A DNA stretch of 64,000 nucleotides from Marinifilum caeruleilacunae. Lineage in GTDB: Bacteria; Bacteroidota; Bacteroidia; Bacteroidales; Marinifilaceae. The translations under genes were made by a program, and so were the position numbers. The first letter of the stretch is position 1; every line of letters begins with the position of its first letter. Below, piece by piece: positions 44,893-54,100 of the stretch. Below the pieces are notes generated by a model. The model saw only the letters and a program-made list of their open reading frames with translations. It was not told the origin of the DNA and did not search any database. Where the stretch lies: positions 247,269-311,268 of the forward strand of contig NZ_RZNH01000001.1 in assembly GCF_013141825.1 (NCBI RefSeq). The letters run 5' to 3'.

Positions 44893-45756
44893 ATGAGTGA
44901 AAACAGCATACCGAAGTATAACTTCAACAACAAAAGCACCAAATTAGGATTGGAAATCATTCCATTGGAAAGAATTCTGAAACACTCACATGAATCGAAT
45001 CATAAAGCCCACCGCTTAAATTTTTATCAGATCCTCATCTTTACAAAAGGAAGAGGAGTTCACGAAGTTGATTTCGAGAAAATTGCTTATTCTGAAAATA
45101 CAGTAATTCCCATTGCAATGGGCCAGGTGCAACGTTTCTCTGCCAATGTACAAGCAGAAGGATATGCTGTGGTGTTTACCCCCGATTTTATTATCAAAGG
45201 AGGAGGCGATTATCAATATCTTTATGACTATACCATTTTTACCCATTCCTTAAAACCCATCAGCAATTTTGCCAATAAAGAAGTCTATACCCTCCTCGAA
45301 GAAATGATTGCAGAGCAAAGCAAAGAATTACAGTTTGACACTGCAGAATTCCAACGCAATCTTTTGAAAAATTTCCTGATTCAAATTGAGAGAAACAAGC
45401 GCGAAAGAGTAGATATCATATGCAATGATTCTTTTGACACCTATATCCAATTCAAGAAAATTGTTGAAGAAAAAATATCCTATAAATTACGAGTAAGTGA
45501 TATTTGCGAAACACTAAAAGTAACTCCTAAACAACTCAATGCCGCCATTAAGCTGTATGTAAACACCAATGCCAAGCAATTTATGGAAGATAGGTTGATA
45601 TTAGAAGTGAAACGATTATTGGGCTATACTACCCTTTCCATAAAAGAAATTGCATACGAAATTGGTTTCGAAGATCCGACCAACTTTACCAAGTACTTTA
45701 AATCAAGAGTAAATATGCTTCCCACCGAATATCAGAAAACAACACTAAAACAATAA
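44893..45756 (+). CDS. AraC-family transcriptional regulator
   Basis: This 287-residue regulator has an N-terminal cupin-like sensor part (about 35-130, with AHRLNFYQILIFTKGRGVHE) and a C-terminal AraC DNA-binding domain. The two helix-turn-helix units are LRVSDICETLKVTPKQLNAA and LSIKEIAYEIGFEDPTNFTK, the latter followed by YFKSRVNMLPTEYQ, a standard AraC ending. The target is unknown; the nearest candidate is the NmrA-like gene downstream, but a MITE-like element lies between them. Confidence 0.92.
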   Translation: MSENSIPKYNFNNKSTKLGLEIIPLERILKHSHESNHKAHRLNFYQILIFTKGRGVHEVDFEKIAYSENTVIPIAMGQVQRFSANVQAEGYAVVFTPDFIIKGGGDYQYLYDYTIFTHSLKPISNFANKEVYTLLEEMIAEQSKELQFDTAEFQRNLLKNFLIQIERNKRERVDIICNDSFDTYIQFKKIVEEKISYKLRVSDICETLKVTPKQLNAAIKLYVNTNAKQFMEDRLILEVKRLLGYTTLSIKEIAYEIGFEDPTNFTKYFKSRVNMLPTEYQKTTLKQ

Positions 45757-45852
45757 ATTCTGATTTTACCATGTAAGGGTACATTTTTACCTTTTCAACA
45801 AATGCGCTCTCCCATACTTTTGTATTGTAAGATGTAAGAATACAAACTATTA

Positions 45853-46114
45853 ACCTGAGTTCGATTAAAAATATCGGTAACAGAAAATTATATTTATTCG
45901 GGATTTGCATTAAAAAATCAGAAAGAATACCGGGGTATTTTGAAGAGTTTTTAATGTAAAGACTGGATGAAGATGATTTTTAAAGAATTTACCTGCTTTT
46001 GGCATAAATTTCCTCAATTTCTCTCGAAATATCCCAATATTACTTCGAGTATTTGAAAAAATTTCTACTCAAAACCAGAACAAACTGTGACAATATTTTT
46101 TATCGAACTCAGGT
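45853..46114. mobile_element. MITE-like element, 262 bp, with 5-bp target duplication
   Basis: The left end ACCTGAGTTCGAT... (from 45853) and the reverse complement of the right end (to 46114) agree at 22 of the first 24 bases: the first 13 are identical, then one mismatch, eight matches, one mismatch, one match. TATTA occurs directly outside both ends (45848-45852 and 46115-46119), consistent with a target-site duplication. The interior has no open frame long enough for a transposase, so it would depend on one encoded elsewhere. The right end lies 17 bp before the NmrA-like start codon. No second copy was noticed in the window. Confidence 0.8.
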
Positions 46115-46131
46115 TATTAAAAACAAAAGAT

Positions 46132-46977
46132 ATGAAAATTGCAGTTACAGGAGCAACAGGACAATTGGGTAGTATTGTTGTTGAAGAATTAAAAAAAAGA
46201 GTTTCAGCAGAAAACATCGTGGCATTGGCACGAAATACAGAGAAAGCCGCCGCCCTGGGAGTTGAAGCACGCGAATTTGATTACAGCAAGCCTGAATTTT
46301 TAGGTGCTGCTTTAAAAGGTATTGACAGACTTTTATTGATTTCGGGAAGTGAAATAGGACAACGCACCCAGCAACACAAACATGTAATCGACGCAGCAAA
46401 AGAAGCGGGTGTAAACTGGATTGTTTATACCAGTATTCTTCACGCTGATACGACCGATATCGTGTTAGCACCAGAACATGTTGAAACTGAAAAAATACTT
46501 AGCGAATCGGGTATTGAGTACACACTTTTAAGAAACGGATGGTACCACGAAAACTATACTGCCTCTGTACCGGGAGCTGTTGGCGGTGGAGCATTTCTTG
46601 GAAGTGCCGGAGAAGGAAAAATTTCGTCAGCAGCTCGCGCTGATTATGCAGAAGCTGCCGCAATTGTTCTTGCTGATGAGAAACACAAAGGACAAACCTA
46701 CGAATTGGCTGGTGACGAATATTATACCCTGGGCATGTTGGCCGAAGAAGTTTCTCGCCAGACTGGGAAAAACATTCCTTACAACAATTTACCAGAGGAT
46801 GAGTTTGCGAATATCCTGGAAAACATTGGGCTTCCTGGAGGATTTGCAAAGGCATTGGCCAATTGCGACATTAGCGCTTCAAATGGTGCTTTGTTCAACA
46901 ATTCTAAGCAGCTTTCAGGCATTTTAGGAAGACCCACTACTCCAATTACCAAATCAGTAAAAATTGCTTTGCAATAA
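46132..46977 (+). CDS. NmrA-like NAD(P)-binding oxidoreductase (QorB-like)
   Basis: This 281-residue atypical SDR begins MKIAVTGATGQLGSIVVEEL, with the glycine-rich GATGQLG cofactor motif. IDRLLLISGSEIGQRTQQHK and HVIDAAKEAGVNWIVYTSIL follow, and LLRNGWYHENYT is characteristic of the NmrA/QorB group. The start at 46132 is preferred to 46087, which lies inside the mobile element. QorB-type proteins reduce quinones with NADPH; others act as redox sensors. The promoter region is now occupied by the MITE-like element. Confidence 0.9.
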   Translation: MKIAVTGATGQLGSIVVEELKKRVSAENIVALARNTEKAAALGVEAREFDYSKPEFLGAALKGIDRLLLISGSEIGQRTQQHKHVIDAAKEAGVNWIVYTSILHADTTDIVLAPEHVETEKILSESGIEYTLLRNGWYHENYTASVPGAVGGGAFLGSAGEGKISSAARADYAEAAAIVLADEKHKGQTYELAGDEYYTLGMLAEEVSRQTGKNIPYNNLPEDEFANILENIGLPGGFAKALANCDISASNGALFNNSKQLSGILGRPTTPITKSVKIALQ

Positions 46978-47003
46978 ATAAAAACAGATCAACAAGTGCA
47001 ATC

Positions 47004-47035
47004 ATCGGGAATTTCTGAAAAGAGATTCCCGATTT
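47004..47035 (+). terminator. Probable terminator after the NmrA-like gene
   Basis: ATCGGGAAT (47004-47012) and ATTCCCGAT (47025-47033) form a perfect 9-bp stem with a 12-base loop. The T tail is short (TT then GCG), so termination efficiency is uncertain. The remaining 165 bp to the next gene hold nothing I recognise. Confidence 0.6.
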
Positions 47036-47200
47036 GCGTATCTATGAAAATATTCCAGTAATTATTCAATCAAGCCTAAGTATTTTTGCATGATGATGTG
47101 TACTTTTAAAGTTTAGAAAACACAATATGCAAACACTACTACAATACATCAGCACCCGTTGTTATGTCGATCCACAACTTCGGGAAAGTTTCACTTTCAT

Positions 47201-47887
47201 TTACAACATTAATTTGTAACCGATTCCCCGGATATTTACAATCTGAATGTTTGGATCGTCCCTCAGGTATTTTCTCAGGCGGGTAATAAACACATCCATA
47301 CTTCGCCCGTTAAAGAAGGAATCATCTCCCCAAAGCTGGTCTAAAACCTGTTTGCGTTCGAGTACCTGGTTTCTTTTCTCGAACAGCATGAACAGTACCT
47401 GCGATTCCCTGTGTGTAAGGCTTTTAGTTTTGCCATCCAGCTCTAGTGTTTGCTTCTGAATATTGAATTTGTACTTTCCTACAAAGCACTCTTCTAATTC
47501 ACTGGTTTCCTTGTTTAAAGCTCGACCCGTCAATGATTTCACCCTTACAATCAGCTCTTCCATGCTGAATGGTTTCTTTAGGTAATCATTTCCGCCAAGT
47601 TCGAATCCTTCCACTACATCTTCGGTTTGCGAACGTGCTGTAAGAAATATAATAGGTGTTGAGCTGTTGTTTTTGCGAAACTCCCTGGCCAGGCTAAATC
47701 CATCCATTTTGGGCAGCATTACATCCAATACCAACACATCGTAGCGGTTCTTTAAGGCTGCTTGCAAAGCACTTTCTCCATCGGTATGATAATCTACCTC
47801 GAAACCTCGGCTTCTCAGGCTATCGCTAACCACCATTCCCAAGGCTTCCTCGTCTTCTACAAATAGAATTTTCATTGATTCATTCAT
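47201..47887 (-). CDS. OmpR-family response regulator (RprY-like)
   Basis: This 228-residue regulator has a receiver with acidic pair FVEDEE, phospho-acceptor Asp in VLVLDVMLPKMDG, Thr in IIFLTARSQ and Lys in DYLKKPFS. A winged helix follows with LTHRESQVLFMLFEKRNQVL, SFFNGRSMDVFITRLRKYL and INIRGIGYKLML. The wording resembles RprY of Bacteroides. It lies 2 bp after the partner kinase gene. A direct repeat of the right size for this class lies at 49419-49438, upstream of the pair and of the divergent ABC operon. Confidence 0.94.
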   Translation of the reverse strand: MNESMKILFVEDEEALGMVVSDSLRSRGFEVDYHTDGESALQAALKNRYDVLVLDVMLPKMDGFSLAREFRKNNSSTPIIFLTARSQTEDVVEGFELGGNDYLKKPFSMEELIVRVKSLTGRALNKETSELEECFVGKYKFNIQKQTLELDGKTKSLTHRESQVLFMLFEKRNQVLERKQVLDQLWGDDSFFNGRSMDVFITRLRKYLRDDPNIQIVNIRGIGYKLML

Positions 47888-47889
47888 GA

Positions 47890-49347
47890 CTAAAGGGGTA
47901 AATTAATGATAAATGTACTTCCTGCACCAATTTCACTGTGCAAGCCAATTTTTCCACCATGTTTTTCAACGATATTCCTTACATAGTACAATCCCAAACC
48001 AAAACCTTTTACATCGTGTACATCGCCTGTAGGCACACGATAAAACTGATCGAACACTTTTGACTGGTGCCTTTTGGGAATTCCAATACCATTATCGCTT
48101 AAGCTGATTTTAATGTACTCTCCATTTCGCTCGCTGGCGATACGGATCATAAGCGGATCATTAGAATATTTAATACTATTCTCAATCAGGTTATGCATTA
48201 CATTTACCAGATGAAAACAATCTGCAGTAACTTTCTCGGCATCCTCATCAATCTTAAGATCGAAAGAAAGCTGTTTTTCCACCTGTTTGATGGTCTGACT
48301 ATTAATAATATTATCAAAAACCTCACGTATATTCAACTGTTCGGGATTCATTTTTAATGGCTCTCTCTCCTCTCGTGCCATGTTTAGCACCTTCTCTACC
48401 AAACCTGACAATCTACCCAATTCCTTTTTCGATACATCCAAATACTTCTCTGTCTTCTGCCTGTCGTCCAAAACACCAAAATTCTGCATGGATTCTACAA
48501 TGGCCGAAACTGTTGCAATAGGCGTTTTCAATTCATGGGTCATGTTATTAATAAAATCGCTTTTGGTGCTCGAGAGCTTTTTCTGATCGAAAATGGTTTT
48601 TAGCATGTAGAAATAACTGCTTACAACCAATATCAGAAGAGCAAGGGTGGCCAGGAAACTTCCTTTTACAATCGGCGAACTGAAAAGTTGTAATACGCTA
48701 CCATCTATTCGTAAATGAATTTCCTTATCTCCAAGAATGGTAGCAGGAACCTTGTGAGTTAAAAAGGCCTTGCTATCTTCCTCTCCATTTAATAAAGCAT
48801 TATCATCTATCTGCGATGATGAAAGCATTCTATCATGTATTTTGAGCTGATACTCCATATCAAACCCACTGCGATCCATATCAGCGCGAAGCATAGAATC
48901 GATAAGATGTAATTGAATAGAAACTTGCTGATCGGAAAGAAGTGAACCAAGCATTTCTCTTAATCTAAGCTCAACTGTCTCAGGAACAGAATCGAGTTCT
49001 GGAATTGAGCCTTGGACCGAGCTTACATGATACGTAATGTTGGCTGGATTGAGTTTTTTCCCTTTTCTCACAAGCTGAACTATGGAATCCAACTCAGGAT
49101 TGGAAAGCGAATCGGCAACAAATACAACCGATTTTGTATCGATATTGGGAAACAATACACTTGTATGCTGTGCATAGCGCAAAGTCATTTCCTTTTTTAC
49201 GCCGTTTTCAAGGCTCAATTTAATCTCTTTGGCTACCTGTTCTTTATTGATTCTGTAGAATTTTGTAATCCAAAATCCCTGAATAATAATTAAGCCGATA
49301 AGGGACGCAATGATGAGTAGAAATATAATTCGAATCCGTTTCTTCAT
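47890..49347 (-). CDS. Sensor histidine kinase (RprX-like)
   Basis: This 485-residue kinase starts at 49347 (MKKRIRIIFLLIIASLIGLI), giving a first membrane helix at residues 5-27; the longer frame from 49452 adds a poor N-terminus. A periplasmic sensor of about 200 residues follows, then a second helix (VKGSFLATLALLILVVSSYF). The H-box is NNMTHELKTPIATVSAIVES and the N-box HNLIENSIKYSN. The G1 box is LSDNGIGIPK and the G2 region GFGLGLYYVRNIVEKHGGKI. It pairs with the RprY-like regulator and is divergent from the GLPGLI/ABC/M1 operon. The sensor domain is not recognised. Confidence 0.93.
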   Translation of the reverse strand: MKKRIRIIFLLIIASLIGLIIIQGFWITKFYRINKEQVAKEIKLSLENGVKKEMTLRYAQHTSVLFPNIDTKSVVFVADSLSNPELDSIVQLVRKGKKLNPANITYHVSSVQGSIPELDSVPETVELRLREMLGSLLSDQQVSIQLHLIDSMLRADMDRSGFDMEYQLKIHDRMLSSSQIDDNALLNGEEDSKAFLTHKVPATILGDKEIHLRIDGSVLQLFSSPIVKGSFLATLALLILVVSSYFYMLKTIFDQKKLSSTKSDFINNMTHELKTPIATVSAIVESMQNFGVLDDRQKTEKYLDVSKKELGRLSGLVEKVLNMAREEREPLKMNPEQLNIREVFDNIINSQTIKQVEKQLSFDLKIDEDAEKVTADCFHLVNVMHNLIENSIKYSNDPLMIRIASERNGEYIKISLSDNGIGIPKRHQSKVFDQFYRVPTGDVHDVKGFGLGLYYVRNIVEKHGGKIGLHSEIGAGSTFIINLPL

Positions 49348-49418
49348 TTGATTATGATTTTCTTTTGTCACTGCTAAAGTACAACTTATCTGCTTCAAAT
49401 TGCAAGTGTATCTCACAC

Positions 49419-49438
49419 CGTTAACACACGTTAACACT
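49419..49438. promoter_or_regulatory. Direct repeat CGTTAACAC, probable OmpR-type binding site
   Basis: Two identical CGTTAACAC units 10 bp apart (49419 and 49429) lie in the 190-bp region between the divergent kinase and GLPGLI-like genes. A related ATTAACAC lies near 49513. Ten-base spacing is typical of OmpR/PhoB-type dimers, so the neighbouring RprY-like regulator is the probable ligand (inference). Confidence 0.6.
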
Positions 49439-49537
49439 AGATAACAGTGCATTAACCAATTTTCTTTTTCTCTGCCAATACATTTGCTGATGTGATTTTA
49501 ACAATCCCTTTATTAACACAAATAAAAATTTAAAAGT

Positions 49538-50224
49538 ATGAAAAGAATAATTGTTACAGCACTAGCCATTCTGCTTTCGGTAGCCTACACATTTGCACAA
49601 AAGCAAGGAACAATTCTTTATGAAAACACCATTAACATTCACAAGAATCTTTCGCCTGAACAACAGGCATTAAAGGCAATGATTCCTGAAACCACAACAC
49701 AAAACTTTCAGTTTATTTTCAACGAGAAATTCGGATGTTTCAAAAGTGCACCTTCCCAAAAGCCCAAAGGCATCATGATTCAAATGGGCGGTGGCGATAG
49801 TAAAACCTGGTTCAATTTCGAAAAGAATGTGTTCCGAAAATACATTGAATTGGACAATGAACTTTTTCATTCAGAAACAAAGATTGAAAAGATAACAGAT
49901 GCCAAGCCAACCGGAAAAACTAAGAGCATACTGAATTACAAATGTGAGGAATACAAAAGCGAAGATGGAGCATACAGCTTTTGGGTGACAAAAGAACTGC
50001 CATCTTACATTAGCCCACTGGCTCCAATGTTTTTAGAGGGTGCTATTCTTGCCATCGAGAATGACATGCTAAGCTATAAAGCAGTTTCAATCTCAGAGGA
50101 TTTTGATGAAAAAGAGTTGAAAGCAGTTCAGTCTGAGGAAATTACCGCAGAGCAATTCCAGGATCTTCAGGAAGAAAAGTTGAGCGAAATGAAAGCCATG
50201 AGAGGCAAAGTAATTAAGAATTAG
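49538..50224 (+). CDS. GLPGLI-like secreted protein
   Basis: This 228-residue protein has a signal peptide (IIVTALAILLSVAYTFAQ). The body has QGTILYENTINIHKNL, then GKTKSILNYKCEEYKSEDG and FWVTKELPSYISPLAP, then MFLEGAILAIENDM. The placement of a Lys-Cys pair before F-W-V-T-x-x-L-P and a G-x-I-L-x-I-E fits the GLPGLI group (TIGR01200), although the name-giving sequence is replaced. Function unknown; such proteins are periplasmic in Bacteroidota. It opens an operon with an ABC ATPase (25 bp) and a permease-peptidase fusion, and may be an accessory protein of that transporter. Confidence 0.75.
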   Translation: MKRIIVTALAILLSVAYTFAQKQGTILYENTINIHKNLSPEQQALKAMIPETTTQNFQFIFNEKFGCFKSAPSQKPKGIMIQMGGGDSKTWFNFEKNVFRKYIELDNELFHSETKIEKITDAKPTGKTKSILNYKCEEYKSEDGAYSFWVTKELPSYISPLAPMFLEGAILAIENDMLSYKAVSISEDFDEKELKAVQSEEITAEQFQDLQEEKLSEMKAMRGKVIKN

Positions 50225-50249
50225 TAATGAACAATTAAAATTGTAAAAA

Positions 50250-51113
50250 ATGCAATTAACCATCAAGAATATATCAAAGACTTACCCAAACGGGGTAAAA
50301 GCATTAAACAATTTAAACCTAAGCATAGGAAGTGGCATGTTTGGATTACTTGGCCCCAATGGTGCCGGCAAATCATCCTTAATGAGAACCATTGCTACAC
50401 TTCAGGATCCCGATGAAGGAATCATCAGCTTTAACGGCATTGATGTACTCAAAGAAAAGGATGCTGTCAAAAATATATTGGGCTACCTTCCACAAGAATT
50501 TGGCGTATATCCGCGTATAAGCGCTCAGGAATTACTAAACCATTTTGCGGTTTTGAAAGGGATTCACGCTGCATCGGAACGTAAGGAAATGGTCCAGTTT
50601 CTTTTAAACCAGGTAAATCTATTCAAAGATCGTAAGAAGAGTGTTCACACCTTTAGTGGAGGAATGAAACAACGCTTTGGAATTGCCTTGGCTCTTTTGG
50701 GTAAACCCGAATTGATTATTGTAGACGAACCTACAGCTGGGTTGGATCCTGCCGAGCGCAACCGATTCAACAATTTGCTGAGCGAAATTAGCGAGGATAA
50801 GGTGGTGATTCTTTCCACCCACATTGTGGATGATGTAAAAGATTTATGCAATGATATGGCCATCATCAACAATGGAGAAGTTTTGGTGAATGGACGTCCA
50901 TCAGATCTGATAACTGAGCTAAATGGGAAAATCTGGGAAAAACGCATTTCAAAGCAAGAAATGGAAGAATACAAAGCAAGTTATCAGCTCATAACTTCTC
51001 ATCTAAACGAAGGAAAACCTTTAATTCATGTGCTACAGGAAGAGAATCCGCACAACGGCTTCGAAAAGGTAAATCCCGATTTGGAAGACGTTTACTTTTC
51101 TGCCATTAAATAA
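50250..51113 (+). CDS. ABC transporter ATP-binding protein
   Basis: This 287-residue ATPase has Walker A GPNGAGKS (35-42), Q-loop YLPQEFGVYP, signature FSGGMKQRFGIA, Walker B LIIVDEPTAGLDP and the switch His in ILSTHIVDD. It has a C-terminal extension of about 60 residues, as in ABC-2 type exporters. It would power the fused permease-peptidase encoded 39 bp downstream. Substrate unknown. Confidence 0.95.
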   Translation: MQLTIKNISKTYPNGVKALNNLNLSIGSGMFGLLGPNGAGKSSLMRTIATLQDPDEGIISFNGIDVLKEKDAVKNILGYLPQEFGVYPRISAQELLNHFAVLKGIHAASERKEMVQFLLNQVNLFKDRKKSVHTFSGGMKQRFGIALALLGKPELIIVDEPTAGLDPAERNRFNNLLSEISEDKVVILSTHIVDDVKDLCNDMAIINNGEVLVNGRPSDLITELNGKIWEKRISKQEMEEYKASYQLITSHLNEGKPLIHVLQEENPHNGFEKVNPDLEDVYFSAIK

Positions 51114-51152
51114 TAACGACCGATAGCTTAGTTCTAATTTAAAAATCAAAGC

Positions 51153-54100
51153 ATGTTCTACGAAATATTCCGATTCGAAATTAAACGAGCCTTGCACCGA
51201 CCGGCCATATACATATACTGGTGCATATTGTTCCTCATCGCCTTTGCCATAATGAATGCGGCAGGAGGTGCTCTAAAGAGCATAAACATCCGAATGGCCG
51301 GTGATAGTGTATATATCAATTCACCTTTCGTTCTCGATATCATTCTGCGAAGCTTTTCCTACCTGGGAATTTTTGTTGTTGCAGCTATTTGTGCCAATGT
51401 GGTGATGAAAGATTATCAGCACAACACTTTAGAGTTGATGTTTAGCACACCACTTAAAAAATTTAATTACCTGTTTGGCAGATTTTGTGCTGCCTATTCA
51501 CTAAGTATTTTAGCTTTTACTGGAGTTGCTTTGGGTTTGTTTGTCGGTACACAAATGCCTTATTTAAACCACGACTATTTCGGTCCTAACGAGTGGTCGG
51601 CTTACCTGTATCCCTATCTGTCAAGAATATTGCCAAATGTATTTTTAGTAAGCACTATATTCTTTTCACTTAGTATCTTGTTACGAAGCCTTGTTATTAA
51701 CTGGATTTCCATTCTTGCCTTATACATTCTGTATGGCGTTTCGATGAGCCTTTTTAGAGACCTGGAAAGTCAGACTTTAGCATCCCTATTGGATCCATTT
51801 GGCATAGCAGCATCTTTTAAGGTTACCACCAATGTTTCTGCATCAGACATGAACGAGAGTGGTGCGCAATTAAAAGATGTTTTCCTTTACAACAGGTTAC
51901 TTTGGCTGGGTTTTGGTAGTCTGTTGCTCTGCTTTACCTATTTCCGTTTCCGTTTTAGTTTTAACCTGCGTAAGATTCAATTGATTAAAAGGTCTGAGAG
52001 TGAAAATAGCTGTACTGATTCATTTATTGAAGAAGAAGGAATTGAGCGCCCAACTGTTAGATTGAGTAAAAATACCTGGAAAACTTTCCTGCAACTGCTG
52101 CGTTTCGAAAGCTCCAAATTATTCAGAAACAGCTATTTTTGGTTGATTTCACTCATCATGGTTGTTTTTCTGTTTGTAGCTTCAAAAGGCATTGGTAAAA
52201 TGTACGACACCAACACCTACCCTGTTACTTACCAGGTTCTAGGCATTTTTGGTGGTAGTATCCAATTCTTTATTTTTATCATTGTATTGCTTTTTTCGGG
52301 TGAAATGATGTGGCGCGATCGTGATCATAAGCTCCACGAAATTTTCCACACCTATCCTCTACCTCGTTGGTTGAGCCTAATTAGTAAGATAGTGGCCTTA
52401 AGTCTGGGGATTGCATTTATCAAACTAATTTTGATTGTATGTGGAGTAATTGCTCAAAGTTTGGCTGGATATTACAAGTTTGAACTCGGCCTTTATTTCA
52501 TGTCAGAGTTTGGCATTAACTTCGTAAGTTCATTGCTCTTAATTGTGCTTGCATTCCTTATTCACATTGTCGTAAACAGCCGTTATATGGCCTATGTTTT
52601 CATCGTCCTGTATTGGGTGATCGATAAATATTTTGCCAGCCTGATTTTAAAGCATTCCCTCTTAATTTATGGTGCTGCTCCCGGAGTAAGTTATTCTGAT
52701 ATGAATGGCTATGGATTTGATCTCATACCGTATTGGATATTTAAGTTCTATTGGTTAGCCATTGCAGGAGTATTACTGATTATCGGCAATCAGCTATTTG
52801 TTAGTCAGACCGAAAGCCATTGGCGAACAAGACTTGAGCTGTTCAAGCAAAGAGTGAAGGGAAATCCTGCCAAAGGAATGATTGTAATGGCATCAATAGC
52901 TTTGCTTTTGGCAAGCTATATTTTTTACAATACCAATATCAAAAGTGAGTTTAAAACTTCGCTTGAGCGTGAACTGGAGTCGGTTCGATACGAAAATGAT
53001 TTTAAAAAGTATGAGAACATTGCTCAACCAAAAATCACCGATGTAAAGCTTAAAGCTGATTTGTATCCGGAAAAGGGAGACTTTTTGGCCCAGGGAAGCT
53101 ATAGTCTTCAAAATTTGAGCGCTTCGTCAATGGATACCATCTTCATTAATTCCAACAAGTACATTCAAAAGTTGGAACTTGACAGGAGTGCAAGATTGAT
53201 TGCCAGCGATGATGATTTTCACATCTATATCTACAAACTGGATGAGGCCTTGCAGGCGAACGAAAAACTCAATCTGAAATTTGAGTTTGAAGGGTACAAT
53301 GATGGTTTCCATATGGGCGGAGCCAATAACATCTGCCGTAAAAATGGTTCATTCCTTTACAATTCATTATTTCCTTCGATTGGTTACAAATCAAATGGAG
53401 AACTTACTGACAAACGCTTACGCGAGAAACACAAATTACCGGAACGCGATATTGTTAGAAGTATTGACGATCCGAAAGGAATACAGCGAAACTTTATTAC
53501 CGATGATGCTCATTTTATCAATTATGAAGCTGTGGTGAGTACGTCGGCCGATCAAAGGGCCTTAACTCCGGGTAAGCTGATAAAATCGTGGAAAGAGGGC
53601 AATCGAAATTATTTCCATTATAAGTCGGAACACCCTATGGTTCATTATTATGCTATCCTTTCGGGGAAATATGAAGTAATGAGAGATGAGTGGGTGGATG
53701 AGAATGGCAAAAAAGTGGAATTGAGCATTTACTATCACAAGGGTCATGAGTACAACCTCGAAAATATGATGAAAGGTGTAAAAGTTTCTTTGGATACCTA
53801 CAGCAGGAATTATTCGCCTTACCAATTCGACCAATTGCGTATTGTTGAATTTCCAAGATATTCGAGCTATGCACAGTCGTTCCCGAACATGATTCCTTTC
53901 TCGGAAGGGATTGGTTTTATTGCCGATTTGCGTGAACTGGATCAGGAAAATATCCAGAGCGATGAGAAAATTATAGATTATCCATTTTTTGTTACTGCTC
54001 ACGAAATGGCTCATCAGTGGTGGGCACACCAATTAATTGCTGCCGATGTGGAAGGATCGCAAATGTTGATGGAAGCCATTACGCAATACAGTGCCCTGCA

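Noticed and set aside
46145-46855. Minus-strand frames of 108 and 118 residues
   Set aside because: They are antisense to the NmrA-like gene, which has a clear fold and motifs.
53562-54032. 156-residue minus-strand frame
   Set aside because: It is antisense to the M1 peptidase domain; the translation shows no family pattern.
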